A stretch of DNA of 64,000 nt from Planctomycetota bacterium (GTDB taxonomy: Bacteria > Planctomycetota > Phycisphaerae > Sedimentisphaerales > Anaerobacaceae). The position numbers and the translations under genes are program-made. Under the pieces are notes generated by a model. The model worked only from the letters and a program-made list of their open reading frames with translations. It did not search any database and was not told the DNA's origin. The DNA is taken from the NCBI GenBank assembly GCA_019456255.1, contig VRUG01000004.1:62001-126000 (forward strand), given 5' to 3'. The first letter of the stretch is position 1. Every line of letters starts with the position of its first letter. This document shows positions 26,841 through 36,230 of this stretch, piece by piece.

Positions 26841-27287
26841 TTACTCTGCGTCGGTGCTGAACAGGTCCGTATCATAACCTTCGCCCCCTTCTTCGCCGTC
26901 GGCACCAAAACTTATTATCACAAATGGCTTGCCGCTTTCGGGGTAGAGCTCATAAACAAATTCATTTTTCCAGCCGTCCTTAGGAACACTCGTCGTCTCA
27001 AGATAACCCGAAATGTCCCATCCCGATACGTCACTGGGCTGCTCAATAAGACTAAACAAACCCTCTTCTTCTGTCGGGAACCTGCCCGTATCGAGCTTAA
27101 ACTGAATAATCGAATTGTGAAGAAGCTTTAGACTCGCACGACTCGCTGTCGAACGCGCCTTGTCAATATTACCTATCACACTCACCGCTACTACTCCGGC
27201 AAGCAAACTGATTATTACCAAAACCGCCATAAGCTCAACCATTGTAAAACCACTTCTGTTGCTACTTAATCTTTTACTGTTTCTCAT
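26841..27287 (-). CDS. gspG: Type II secretion major pseudopilin G
   Basis: About 148 residues from ATG 27287, which has GGAGAT at good distance; an ATG 12 bases upstream is less well placed. The leader ends RSG before FTMVELMAVLVIISLLAGVV with Glu5. The conserved GspG body follows: DTGRFPTEEEGLFSLIEQPS, GYLETTSVPKDGWKNEFVYE and an acidic C-terminus with DGEEGGEGYDTD, the calcium-site region of GspG. This subunit polymerises into the pseudopilus that pushes substrates through GspD. It is the best conserved gene of the run and anchors the identification of the locus. Confidence 0.92.
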   Translation of the reverse strand: MRNSKRLSSNRSGFTMVELMAVLVIISLLAGVVAVSVIGNIDKARSTASRASLKLLHNSIIQFKLDTGRFPTEEEGLFSLIEQPSDVSGWDISGYLETTSVPKDGWKNEFVYELYPESGKPFVIISFGADGEEGGEGYDTDLFSTDAE

Positions 27288-27308
27288 TTTAATCTCCATT
27301 TTTAAGAG

Positions 27309-28526
27309 TTAGAAACCACCTGACGAAATCTTCAGTATAGGCAGCAGTGTCGCATAAGCGATCACGCCGATTATCACCGCCATTATCACTATGATAAGCG
27401 GCTCGACCGCCGCACTTAATCGCTCGATTACCACATCCGTTGACGCCTCCAGGTCATCGCTTATATTTTTCAGCATCGTTTCAAGTTCACCACTCTTCTC
27501 GCCAACCATTACCATGTGTGCTATCGCCGGGTCTATCACTCCGCTGTCACGCAATGGCGTCGATATATCGGCCCCGGCAAGAATACGCTCACGAGACTGA
27601 ATGATTGCTTTTTTCATCAGGCTGTTACCGGTCACGTCGGCTACTATGCGAAGTGACTCTGCCATTGGAAGACCCGAACCAAGAAGAGTCGATAGCGTCG
27701 ATGAAAAACGGGCAACTACCCGCTGCTTGATCAGAGGACCAAACAATGGAACCGATAACAAAAACTTGTCACGCAAATAAGAACCCCGGTCAGTCTTCAA
27801 AAATTTCCTCAAACAAAAAATTATAAACACAATTATTGCCAATACCAATAACAGCCACCAACTCGTCAGAATATAACCTAAACTCATCAACTGATTCGTT
27901 ATCCATGGAAGCTCCTGGCCCGAACTTATTATCTGCTCGCCTATCTTAGGTATCGCAAAGGCCGTCAGAACCAATACCGCTATCAAACAGAAAAAAATCA
28001 AAAACAAAGGATAAACCATCGCTGTCACTACCTTCGATTCAACCTTCTGACGCTTCGCCATAAAACCAGCTACCGTCGCGAAACTCGTACCTAAAGCTCC
28101 CGTCGCCTCGCCCACATGCATCATACTTATATAGATAATATCAAAATAATCGCCGTAATCACGCAACGCGTCGGTAAACGATTCGCCCGTGACAACACGG
28201 TCGCGAATGTCACTAATAGCGCTTTTGAATCGCAAGTCCGATGTCTGCTGAGTCATAACCATCAAAGCCTCTGTCAATTTTATACCAGAATTCAAAAGAG
28301 TTGACATCTGCTTGGTAAAATCTATCAGCTGATTCTTGTTGCGCATCTTGAGAAACGCAAACACCGACACCCCTGCTCCCGCGCGGGCATTTATCTCAGA
28401 TATCGAAGTAGCGTGTATCCCACGAACACGAAGCTGCTTACGAGCAGAATATGAAGTCTCTGCTGTAATCGCACCCTTCGATTTCTTACCATCCGTGGCA
28501 ATCGCTGTATAGTGATAACGTGGCAT
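27309..28526 (-). CDS. gspF: Type II secretion inner-membrane protein F
   Basis: 405 residues, family length. Two T2SSF cytoplasmic domains (about 70-190 and 275-395) each precede membrane helices (about 170-192, 220-245, 375-398). Typical segments are YHYTAIATDGKKSKGAI at the N-terminus, DFTKQMSTLLNSGIKLTEAL, and MVMVGEKSGELETMLKNI. GspF is the platform protein on which pseudopilins are assembled by GspE. It lies 9 bases upstream of gspG. A gene for an unrelated S23-like protein separates it from gspE. Confidence 0.93.
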   Translation of the reverse strand: MPRYHYTAIATDGKKSKGAITAETSYSARKQLRVRGIHATSISEINARAGAGVSVFAFLKMRNKNQLIDFTKQMSTLLNSGIKLTEALMVMTQQTSDLRFKSAISDIRDRVVTGESFTDALRDYGDYFDIIYISMMHVGEATGALGTSFATVAGFMAKRQKVESKVVTAMVYPLFLIFFCLIAVLVLTAFAIPKIGEQIISSGQELPWITNQLMSLGYILTSWWLLLVLAIIVFIIFCLRKFLKTDRGSYLRDKFLLSVPLFGPLIKQRVVARFSSTLSTLLGSGLPMAESLRIVADVTGNSLMKKAIIQSRERILAGADISTPLRDSGVIDPAIAHMVMVGEKSGELETMLKNISDDLEASTDVVIERLSAAVEPLIIVIMAVIIGVIAYATLLPILKISSGGF

Positions 28527-28550
28527 CTTTTAATTAATAGTTCCCGTTTA

Positions 28551-28907
28551 CTATTTACTATTTTGCCTCGCTGTCTTTCGAGAAGCTATAAAAATTGCTG
28601 TCAACTCCTTCGATTCTTCAAGTAAGGCGGTTACTTTTGATTGACTTATCATCTTCTCGTCAATAATAAATTCCATCCAAAATGATGACTCATCCGATTC
28701 CTCTATTACAATTCCAGGTTTCGATATAAAACTCGCTTTTGATTGTGCAATGCACGCTGCTCTATAGTTTGCAGCAACAGAAGTAGAACAACGAATCAAT
28801 TGCTTTTTTATATGGCCACCAAAAACATCCTGACCCAGGGCCATACTAAGTTTTACGCAACGATGCGCAAAATCTTTTGTTCTTTGCTGTAGCTGCTCTT
28901 TGTCCAT
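28551..28907 (-). CDS. S23/IVP-like four-helix-bundle protein
   Basis: 118 residues resembling the TIGR02436 four-helix-bundle family, known from proteins encoded in 23S rRNA intervening sequences and in many free-standing loci. The hallmark is around IKKQLIRCSTSVAANYRAACIAQSKASFISK near residues 33-63, with a helical LLEESKELTAIFIASRKTAR end. The function of the family is not established. It is out of place between gspE (21-base gap) and gspF (24-base gap). A 10-bp inverted repeat (ATTTACTATT / AATAGTAAAT) borders it on both sides, suggesting a small mobile cassette inserted into the secretion operon without breaking it. Confidence 0.82.
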   Translation of the reverse strand: MDKEQLQQRTKDFAHRCVKLSMALGQDVFGGHIKKQLIRCSTSVAANYRAACIAQSKASFISKPGIVIEESDESSFWMEFIIDEKMISQSKVTALLEESKELTAIFIASRKTARQNSK

Positions 28908-28928
28908 TTTTCAATTGTCAATAGTAAA

Positions 28929-30629
28929 TTATAAAACATCTGCCTGGGTTACTCGCAGGATTTCAGCTATTGTTGTATCACCTGCCAACACCTTGCGTGC
29001 GCCGTCCATCCTCAAAGTATTTAGCCCTGCTTCAAGAGCTACCTTTTTTATTACGCCGGCACTTTCACGGTTATATATCAAATCCTGAATCTCACTGTCA
29101 ATTATCATCAACTCATAAAGACCCGTCCTGCCCCGATAACCGGTTTGAAAACATCGGTCACAACCGGCACCGATATAAAACTTATGCTCTCGCAACGCTT
29201 CTGCACTAAATCCAAGCTCCTGCAATTCGTGAATCGTCGGCTCATAGTCCTGCCTGCAGTCCGGACATATCCGCCTGACCAACCGCTGAGCAAGAACCGC
29301 AAGCAAGGACGAACTAACCAGATAAGGCTCAAGACCCAAATCCAAAAGCCTGCTTATCGTGCCCGCAGAATCATTCGTATGAAGCGTACTAAATACAAGG
29401 TGACCGGTAAGCGATGACTGTATCGCCATCCGAGCAGTCTCAACGTCACGAACCTCACCAACCATTATAACATCAGGGTCCTGACGAAGAACATGACGAA
29501 GCGAATTCGCAAAATTCATCCCCTTCTTCGCCGCAACCTGCATCTGACTAATCCCCTCAAGCTGATACTCAATCGGGTCCTCAATCGTCATTATATTTTT
29601 TTCCGCTGAATTGATCCTGTTAAGACACGCGTAAAGTGTCGTACTCTTACCACTACCAGTCGGACCAGTCACAAAAATAATGCCGTGAGCGCGAGTCAAA
29701 AGTGAATCGAATACCTTCAAATCCTCTTTCCAAAGACCCAAGTCATTAAGACCGTACATCGCCGTACTTTTATCTAAAAGCCTGAGAACGCTGCGCTCGC
29801 CATAGCTCGTCGGAACAGTACTCACACGCAAATCAACCTCGCGCTGACCAAGACGAACACTGCACCGCCCGTCCTGAGGCATACGACGCTCCGCGATATC
29901 CATACCCGCCATAACCTTAATACGTGACACTATCAAAGACAAAACATTACGGTTCAAACTCAACGTATCATACAAAATACCGTCGATGCGATAGCGAATC
30001 TGAATCTTCGATTCATAAGGATGAACATGAATGTCACTTGCCCTAAGCTGCAGCGCCCGAAACAATATATCATTCACCAGCCTAATCACAGGAGGACGGT
30101 TCACCACATCCAAAAGGTCATTCGATGATGCCACCTCATCGGCCAGCTGGTCAAGATTCTGAGCGTCAACCTCTTCGGCAACCTCTTCAATAACTGTCGA
30201 ACGCTGCTCGTAAGCCAAATCTATCGCCGCCGTAATTGCTGTCCGAGTCGATAACGCCGGCTTAACAGGCATACCCGTCATCTTAGAAACATTATCAAGA
30301 ATATTCATATCCAACGGACGTGACAACACCACCGTAAGCTCCTCGTCTGTTTCGCTCTTAAGGCCTACAAGATAATGGTGCTGAGCATAAGTCGCCGGGA
30401 TTGATTCGACAAACTCAATTGGTACCTGCTGCGAGGAAATTTCAGAAAGATAATCCTGACCAAGAACTGTCGCAAAAAGTTTCAGTACCGATTCCTCGGT
30501 GAAATAAGGACAGCGAAGTAATATCTCATCGATCCGCTCACTGCCCTGATTTTTTTCAAGAAACTCAGCTAACTGCTCACTGTCGACCAGGCCGGTACGC
30601 TTAGCTGTTTGTAGTAATAATTCTCTCAT
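28929..30629 (-). CDS. gspE: Type II secretion ATPase E
   Basis: 566 residues. An N-terminal T2SSE_N-like domain (about 35-145), then the ATPase core: Walker A GPTGSGKST (322-330), Asp box IMTIEDPIEYQLEG, Walker B DPDVIMVGEVRD, His box SSLTGHLVFSTLHTNDS. Two Cys-x-x-Cys pairs (ICPDC and CDRC) form the zinc-binding CM domain that separates GspE and PilB from retraction ATPases. It powers pseudopilus assembly at the inner face of the membrane, bound to GspL and GspF. PilB of type IV pili is the alternative; the neighbouring pseudopilin set favours GspE. Confidence 0.93.
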   Translation of the reverse strand: MRELLLQTAKRTGLVDSEQLAEFLEKNQGSERIDEILLRCPYFTEESVLKLFATVLGQDYLSEISSQQVPIEFVESIPATYAQHHYLVGLKSETDEELTVVLSRPLDMNILDNVSKMTGMPVKPALSTRTAITAAIDLAYEQRSTVIEEVAEEVDAQNLDQLADEVASSNDLLDVVNRPPVIRLVNDILFRALQLRASDIHVHPYESKIQIRYRIDGILYDTLSLNRNVLSLIVSRIKVMAGMDIAERRMPQDGRCSVRLGQREVDLRVSTVPTSYGERSVLRLLDKSTAMYGLNDLGLWKEDLKVFDSLLTRAHGIIFVTGPTGSGKSTTLYACLNRINSAEKNIMTIEDPIEYQLEGISQMQVAAKKGMNFANSLRHVLRQDPDVIMVGEVRDVETARMAIQSSLTGHLVFSTLHTNDSAGTISRLLDLGLEPYLVSSSLLAVLAQRLVRRICPDCRQDYEPTIHELQELGFSAEALREHKFYIGAGCDRCFQTGYRGRTGLYELMIIDSEIQDLIYNRESAGVIKKVALEAGLNTLRMDGARKVLAGDTTIAEILRVTQADVL

Positions 30630-30681
30630 TCATCGTATTTTAAACTAATAGCGGGTATAAAACCAAAATTTTAATTTTTAA

Positions 30682-33600
30682 CTAATCGTCTGATTCCAGA
30701 ATATTAAGAGGGTCCATCGGGTCTGCCTCAATACCGGGCCAATCCTGATACTCCTGGAATCGCCGTTCACCACGCTCAAAGGCAGCTTTCTTACGCATCG
30801 AGATATCTACCAGTTCAGGAAGACCCCCGCCTGTTGCGGTCGGACGCAATATATTAGCACGAACAAATATATAAAGCTTGGCCTGCCTGTCTGACTTATC
30901 AATAGTTCTAAACAAACCACCTATAATAGGAATGTCGCCGAGAATAGGAATCTTCGTACCACCCTTGTATTGGTCAAGCTGCAATATGCCGCCCAAAATT
31001 ATCGTACTCTTATCGGGAACTGTTACTATCGTTTTTATATTGTCTTCCTTTTTATCTGGTGGAGGATCACCTTCTCCTATACCCCCCTCTTCGGGAACCT
31101 GACTCGAACGTGTCATCTCTACCTCTAAACGAAGCAAATCTCCTTCACTGATATGAGGTGTTATCGTCAACTCTATACCAGATGTATATTCATCAAATGT
31201 AACACTTTTACTAAAAAAGTCGGCACCAATTCCACCTGTATCACCTACTCTACCAGTCTGAGATGTGCGAGCTATATACAATGTGGTCTTTTTATCTATC
31301 GTCCCTGTTTCATTATCGTTAACCAAAATCCGAGGCTGAGCCAACACCCGACCGTAACCCTTCTCCTGCATCAATGTCAATAACGCCTCAATGTGCTGGT
31401 CAGCATAAAAACCTCTGCCTTCTCCTCCTATTGAGCTATAAGTGCTTGACCTTCTGCCCGAGAAAACTGCCCCTTCGATCAGGCCAAGAGGGTCGCCTGC
31501 TATCATCACAGGTGCCCTCGTTATGAAATCAAGGTCATAGTTAAATATATCTGTCTCGGTAATTTCAACCAACATTACATCTATCAAAACCTGAGGGCGA
31601 CGCTTGTCCAATGTCGTTATCAAACGCTTTATCCATTCCTGATTCTTCTTGCTCGCGTAAACAATTATAGAAAATGTATTTTCATCAGGAACTATGACAA
31701 TATCCTCGTCTATCTTCTTGACCGTCCTTTCTATCTTACCATCTTTGTCTTTAACGGTCTCCTGGATCAGCTTCTGCAAAATTTCAGCCAACGCCTCGGG
31801 GTCCTGATTCTCAAGAGGATAAATCTCATACGGTATTGCCCGCTCAAGAGTCTCGCTGTCGACATAGCTGATTATCGTCGCTACCTGAATATGCTGCTCC
31901 GGTGTCGCGTTGACCAATAACGAATTCGTCGCTTCAACTATAACTATCTGAGGCTCTTCAACCAGAGCTTCAAGTGGTGAACCTGTCGCAGCTGCTGTCG
32001 CAGTAGCCTTGCGGCCCTTGGTCGCTGTTGCTTTTCTTGTCGTAGCCCTGCTGCCGCCACGACCAACTACACCAAGTTCGGCAAGCTTAGCTTGAACCTC
32101 TTCGGCTCCAACATGCTGAATCTCATAAAGACGCATCGTACGAAGGTCTCGCTGGACCACGTCAAGACTGTCTATAAGACCGTTAACTATCTCCAACTCC
32201 TCCTCGGTACCTATCATCAAAATTCGATTAGTGCGCTCATCGGCGTCAAGATAAACCGCAGGTTTATTTGAAGAACTCGCCGCTGCGGCAGGAACTCGAC
32301 GCGTGCGGGCCTTGCTTTTAGCTGGAGCTGTCGCCGATATCTGAACCGATACAGTACCAAGTTGCTCAGCAAGAGTCTTAATCTTAGGGGCAAGAGTCTT
32401 GGCCATCGTGTACTTGAGCTGACGGAATAGAAACTGCCTTTGGCTTGGCTTATCCACCATATCAAGAAGCTCTTCAATACGAGGCATACGATATGCATAG
32501 CCGGTAACTATCAACGTAGAAGTCTCAGCCATCGCAGAAACACTTACACCAAGCTTCATACTGGTTAGAAGACTTTGAGCACTACCAGGGTCTACATACC
32601 TCAACTTAAATACACGAGTCACAATTACATCGCCATATTGAACCTCACCGACTTCATCATGAAGCAATACAGGGTCTATATCCAAAACCTCACTGACAGG
32701 AACTATAGTAACTAAGCTGCCCTTGCGAGCCATCACAAAACCCTTGAACTTCAGAACTGATTCAAGAAGTGGATACAGATCCTTAACCTTAATTGGGCCC
32801 CGAAGCTTAAGAGTTATATCGCCTTTTATCTTTGCAGAGTCATACATGTAGTCCAAATTAAGATACTCGCCAACCAGGCCGAGCAAATCAGTAATATTAA
32901 CCCTCTCAGGCAAATCCAAATCAAGCATCTCGTTATCTAGAGCAGCAGGGTTGGGAGAATACTCCCAGTTGTTAACATCTGATTCACGTCTTAAACTTTT
33001 CTTTTGCTCTCGTGTTGAAGATTCAGGTTTAGAATCCTGACGTTTGATTGCTTCATAGTCGTGACCTCCGCTTTTTTCAAGACCCAAAAATCCTTTCTCG
33101 GTATCTTGATACTTCTCGGCCCTTGCTATGGAATCTAATAGCCTATTGAAAATCTCACCAGATTCGTCACGCACTGTTTCATACCTCAATGCTTCATCCC
33201 TCATTACAGGTGTCGCATTCGGTTCACCGCTTGACTCCTGAAGTTTCACTAAAGATTCGATAATGCTGTTGGTCAATCGAGATGGAGAAATTATAATTAC
33301 TGAATCAGCATGCAAATCGATTATTACTTTGTTTCTCGTCTCACCTGTAGGCGGATTGGAAAAAGTACCTATCGAAATATTACCAATTGCCTCAGCCACT
33401 TCCCGATTAGAGGGAAGATTTTCAGCCACCGACGCCGCAAAAAGAGCCTTAACATCATATCGCTCGTCACTGTCGACAAGCTTAAGCAGCGATGTCGCCT
33501 TGATTAACTCCTGAGGCTGAGCAGTTACTAACAACGTATTAGGGACCGGAAGCTGAGATACTGTGCCAAGATTCAAACGGCCGAGATAAACCCGCCCCTG

Positions 33601-33759
33601 ACCGGAAGAAATATTACGCAATGTAAAAACGCGGTAGCGACCAGGAGCACCAGCTCCCTGCTCACCATAAGATGCGTAACTACACGAAAAAACTAGACTT
33701 ACGGCGCACAACAACACCCACACTCGCCTGGCAATACTAAGTTGTCGAACTCCTAACAT
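30682..33759 (-). CDS. gspD: Type II secretion secretin D
   Basis: About 1025 residues from ATG 33759, chosen because GGGGTG lies 5 bases upstream and a signal peptide (WVLLCAVSLVFSCSYAS) follows; an ATG 72 bases upstream is weaker. Periplasmic N domains fill roughly residues 50-690, with three or four repeated secretin-N folds such as LRYVDPGSAQSLLTSMKLG. The secretin barrel comes next, ending in the gate motif VPDKSTIILGGILQLDQ and KIPILGDIPIIGGLFR. It forms the outer-membrane channel of the secretion system. Family members are about 650-700 residues, and Ala/Lys/Thr-rich linkers account for much of the extra length. Confidence 0.92.
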   Translation of the reverse strand: MLGVRQLSIARRVWVLLCAVSLVFSCSYASYGEQGAGAPGRYRVFTLRNISSGQGRVYLGRLNLGTVSQLPVPNTLLVTAQPQELIKATSLLKLVDSDERYDVKALFAASVAENLPSNREVAEAIGNISIGTFSNPPTGETRNKVIIDLHADSVIIISPSRLTNSIIESLVKLQESSGEPNATPVMRDEALRYETVRDESGEIFNRLLDSIARAEKYQDTEKGFLGLEKSGGHDYEAIKRQDSKPESSTREQKKSLRRESDVNNWEYSPNPAALDNEMLDLDLPERVNITDLLGLVGEYLNLDYMYDSAKIKGDITLKLRGPIKVKDLYPLLESVLKFKGFVMARKGSLVTIVPVSEVLDIDPVLLHDEVGEVQYGDVIVTRVFKLRYVDPGSAQSLLTSMKLGVSVSAMAETSTLIVTGYAYRMPRIEELLDMVDKPSQRQFLFRQLKYTMAKTLAPKIKTLAEQLGTVSVQISATAPAKSKARTRRVPAAAASSSNKPAVYLDADERTNRILMIGTEEELEIVNGLIDSLDVVQRDLRTMRLYEIQHVGAEEVQAKLAELGVVGRGGSRATTRKATATKGRKATATAAATGSPLEALVEEPQIVIVEATNSLLVNATPEQHIQVATIISYVDSETLERAIPYEIYPLENQDPEALAEILQKLIQETVKDKDGKIERTVKKIDEDIVIVPDENTFSIIVYASKKNQEWIKRLITTLDKRRPQVLIDVMLVEITETDIFNYDLDFITRAPVMIAGDPLGLIEGAVFSGRRSSTYSSIGGEGRGFYADQHIEALLTLMQEKGYGRVLAQPRILVNDNETGTIDKKTTLYIARTSQTGRVGDTGGIGADFFSKSVTFDEYTSGIELTITPHISEGDLLRLEVEMTRSSQVPEEGGIGEGDPPPDKKEDNIKTIVTVPDKSTIILGGILQLDQYKGGTKIPILGDIPIIGGLFRTIDKSDRQAKLYIFVRANILRPTATGGGLPELVDISMRKKAAFERGERRFQEYQDWPGIEADPMDPLNILESDD

Positions 33760-34118
33760 ACAATCACCCCGAAGATTTACTTCGACATTACGCTTTTTAC
33801 AAACTGTTTTAGTGTCTTTATCGGGCATCAATGCTCAAAACTGTTAAAATAACCCCTTTTTTAAAAGCCCTTATGTACATTTTCGGCTCAAAACTCACGA
33901 ACTTAACAAAAACAATGGTTCCAATACTAATTCAGACAACAAAAAACGCTGAAAGTTCCCGATTTTTAAGCAAAAAACCATAAATCACCATAAAATCACG
34001 AAAAATCTGACTTTTCGCTACACCATCTATGTTGATTTAGGCAATATGTTCAAAAGACATGAAAAATTAACACCCAAGGACTCGATTTACCCCCCAAAAG
34101 CCATCCCCCCTATAGCGA
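33760..34118. other. Non-coding gap upstream of gspD
   Basis: 359 bases, AT-rich with several poly-A/T runs. It separates the TolB-like gene from gspD on the same strand. The promoter of the gsp operon and the end of the preceding transcript should lie here, but I could not identify consensus boxes, a riboswitch fold or a good terminator. No convincing ORF. Confidence 0.6.
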
Positions 34119-35132
34119 TTATTTGCTCAAAAACCCACCTTTTCGCAAATCCAGGATATACAGCCCCTCCCCAGCACCGGGAGGTGAATCTGAACGAGAT
34201 TCCTGAAACGCGATAAAAAAGCCGTCATCACTGACAACAGGATTAGATGAACGAAAACCCGGGACATCACTAAAACGCGTTAGCCTGAGATAATCTTTCC
34301 CCGAACCATCCAGCTTAAGACGATAAATATCAATTTTGCTCGTCCCAAGCGGGTTGTGCTTGTCGCACTCAATCAAAGTGTACTTACCATCCGGAAAAAT
34401 CCCCTCCGGCTCATCGTATTGGTCGGGCGACTTGCTGTAATTAATTATCGCGCCAGTTTCAAGATTATACCCAAAAGTTTCGCTCGTAAAGATACCGGTT
34501 TTCGTGTTGCCGTATTGGGCCCAAATCAATTCCTTCTCTGCTGGCGGACGAAAATTCTGAGGCTCTATCATACCATGATATTTAATTCCATCGACCGTGA
34601 CGTTATTATTATCGATAATAAGTTTTCGATTCGCAAGTTCAGGCTCGCCGTTTTTGTAAACAATGTCAGCTACCCATATTTTTTCCTGCTTCTCCGTAAA
34701 AGATATCTTCAAAGTTTTACGCGATACCGCAGGCCCCTCACGAACAATAACATCAAAAACTTTAGGCGGCTTTGTTAGAGACTTATCCATGATCTGAAGA
34801 TACGCCTCATGACGACGCGGGCCGCCCGTAAGAAGATAATCCCCGTTAGCCAAATACATCGCACGATAATAACCATAATTCGCCGGACGCTTATAGTGCC
34901 CCGTTATCGCACGCTTCTTGCCGCTCTTAACATCAATCTCATATACCTCGCCGCCCGCGCGAGTCAGGTACATAATTTTACTGCCGTCATGCGACCACTC
35001 GGCGCGCTGACCAACCTCAACAATAGGAGTAATATAAGAGGGCAGTTTCTCCTTTGGAAATGTGCCAGCTACGCAAACTGACGATAACAAAAAAAACATG
35101 ACCAACACGCTGAAAGATAATCGAACAGACAT
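34119..35132 (-). CDS. Exported TolB/WD40-like beta-propeller protein
   Basis: About 337 residues from ATG 35132. That start places the signal peptide (MSVRLSFSVLVMFFLLSSVC) at the N-terminus; upstream in-frame ATGs exist but none has a good ribosome site. The mature part has propeller-like blades marked by AEWSHDGSKIMYLTR, GGEVYEIDVKSGKK and SSNPVVSDDGFFIAFQES, which match PD40/TolB-type repeats. The lack of a catalytic triad argues against a prolyl oligopeptidase. It is likely periplasmic and may act as a binding scaffold. It sits between the GspC-like protein and gspD, so a link to secretion is possible but unproven. Confidence 0.65.
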   Translation of the reverse strand: MSVRLSFSVLVMFFLLSSVCVAGTFPKEKLPSYITPIVEVGQRAEWSHDGSKIMYLTRAGGEVYEIDVKSGKKRAITGHYKRPANYGYYRAMYLANGDYLLTGGPRRHEAYLQIMDKSLTKPPKVFDVIVREGPAVSRKTLKISFTEKQEKIWVADIVYKNGEPELANRKLIIDNNNVTVDGIKYHGMIEPQNFRPPAEKELIWAQYGNTKTGIFTSETFGYNLETGAIINYSKSPDQYDEPEGIFPDGKYTLIECDKHNPLGTSKIDIYRLKLDGSGKDYLRLTRFSDVPGFRSSNPVVSDDGFFIAFQESRSDSPPGAGEGLYILDLRKGGFLSK

Positions 35133-35283
35133 GCTGCGTAATGTCCCGCCTGTGATGCGACTTGATAATTGACCAACCGTTTTATGCATAAACAGGACTA
35201 TACAACAAAACCGTGACTTTGGCAATATTACGATAACAGCAAAAAAATTCACGCCATTATCTGCGACTTAGCTTAGGGGTTTT

Positions 35284-36198
35284 TCAACGCTTCCTATTTG
35301 CTCTGCTTGAACGACGCTTACGCGGATCTCTCGCACGTTTAGAAAGCTCCTTTTTACGCTTGCTAGCCTCCGTCACTCCGCTTCCGAAATCTTTCAACTT
35401 TTTACCAAGCTCATCAAGATCATTAGCTTCGCTCTCACTGACACGGTCATCGCCAAGTTTAGAAAAAAGGCTTCCAACTTCTGCCGATTGCTCATTGCTG
35501 TCACCGCCGCCTTTCATACTCATCAACTGTTTGAACAACTCCATATCTTTAGCGCTCATAGCCTTGCGAGGTTCTTTAGACTTACCGGACTTCTCCGATT
35601 TACCCGCCATCAGCATTGCCAAAAGCATATCAGACTTACCATCTTTCTTACCTGAAGATTCACCACGCAAAAGACTCTTTTTAGGGGACCTTTTTGCTTT
35701 CAGCTCAACGGTTTTGCTCCCATCGTTAACCAGTATAACACCGTCCCGTACCTCCTCTATAACCATACGCCCAACCTTACCTGACTGCCTCACCCAACGC
35801 AGACCATTGCCGGGGATATCTATCAACGCCATAGACAAACTCGGGTTAGACGCGTAAAAACTCGTACCGATAAGATTAAATTTAACCGATGCTGCTTTGG
35901 GTTTGGCCAGCTTGGGAGTGCCTTTCTTGCGAGGCTTGGTAGACCGCTTAGGCGCCTTGGGGGCCGGAGGATTAAGATAATTGGCAAAACCTTCCGCCTC
36001 TTTAACTAAAGGAGATTTCGCGTCTTTAGAACTTTTTTTGCCAACGCCTGTCTGCTTGAATTTCTCAATAATCGTCGGAGAATCAAGCAAACTATCAATT
36101 GCTTCTGCTCCAAGAGCGACGTCAACAGCGAAAAATACTAAAAATGCCGCCGAAAACAGCAAACCTACAATACCAGCTATATGCAATGTCTTTATCAT
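35284..36198 (-). CDS. GspC-like inner-membrane clamp protein (putative)
   Basis: About 304 residues from ATG 36198, which has AGGATG six bases upstream. One N-terminal membrane helix (about 6-29) is followed by a Lys/Pro/Ala-rich linker and then a small beta domain (about 105-170) with VKFNLIGTSFYASNPSLSMAL, VRQSGKVGRMVIEEVRDGVI and VNDGSKTVEL. This pattern (LIGT ... alanine-Leu-Ile-Asp ... V.. DGVIL.N.G...L) resembles the homology region of GspC/PulC, which connects the inner platform to the secretin. The C-terminus is a charged helical tail, not a PDZ domain. It lies two genes upstream of gspD. Identification is by resemblance and position only. Confidence 0.55.
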   Translation of the reverse strand: MIKTLHIAGIVGLLFSAAFLVFFAVDVALGAEAIDSLLDSPTIIEKFKQTGVGKKSSKDAKSPLVKEAEGFANYLNPPAPKAPKRSTKPRKKGTPKLAKPKAASVKFNLIGTSFYASNPSLSMALIDIPGNGLRWVRQSGKVGRMVIEEVRDGVILVNDGSKTVELKAKRSPKKSLLRGESSGKKDGKSDMLLAMLMAGKSEKSGKSKEPRKAMSAKDMELFKQLMSMKGGGDSNEQSAEVGSLFSKLGDDRVSESEANDLDELGKKLKDFGSGVTEASKRKKELSKRARDPRKRRSSRANRKR

Positions 36199-36230
36199 AC
36201 TAATCATCCTAATCTATACTTTGGACATCG

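Noticed and set aside
33760-34118. Cyclic di-GMP or other riboswitch before gspD
   Set aside because: None of the conserved core motifs could be found, although the gap is long enough.
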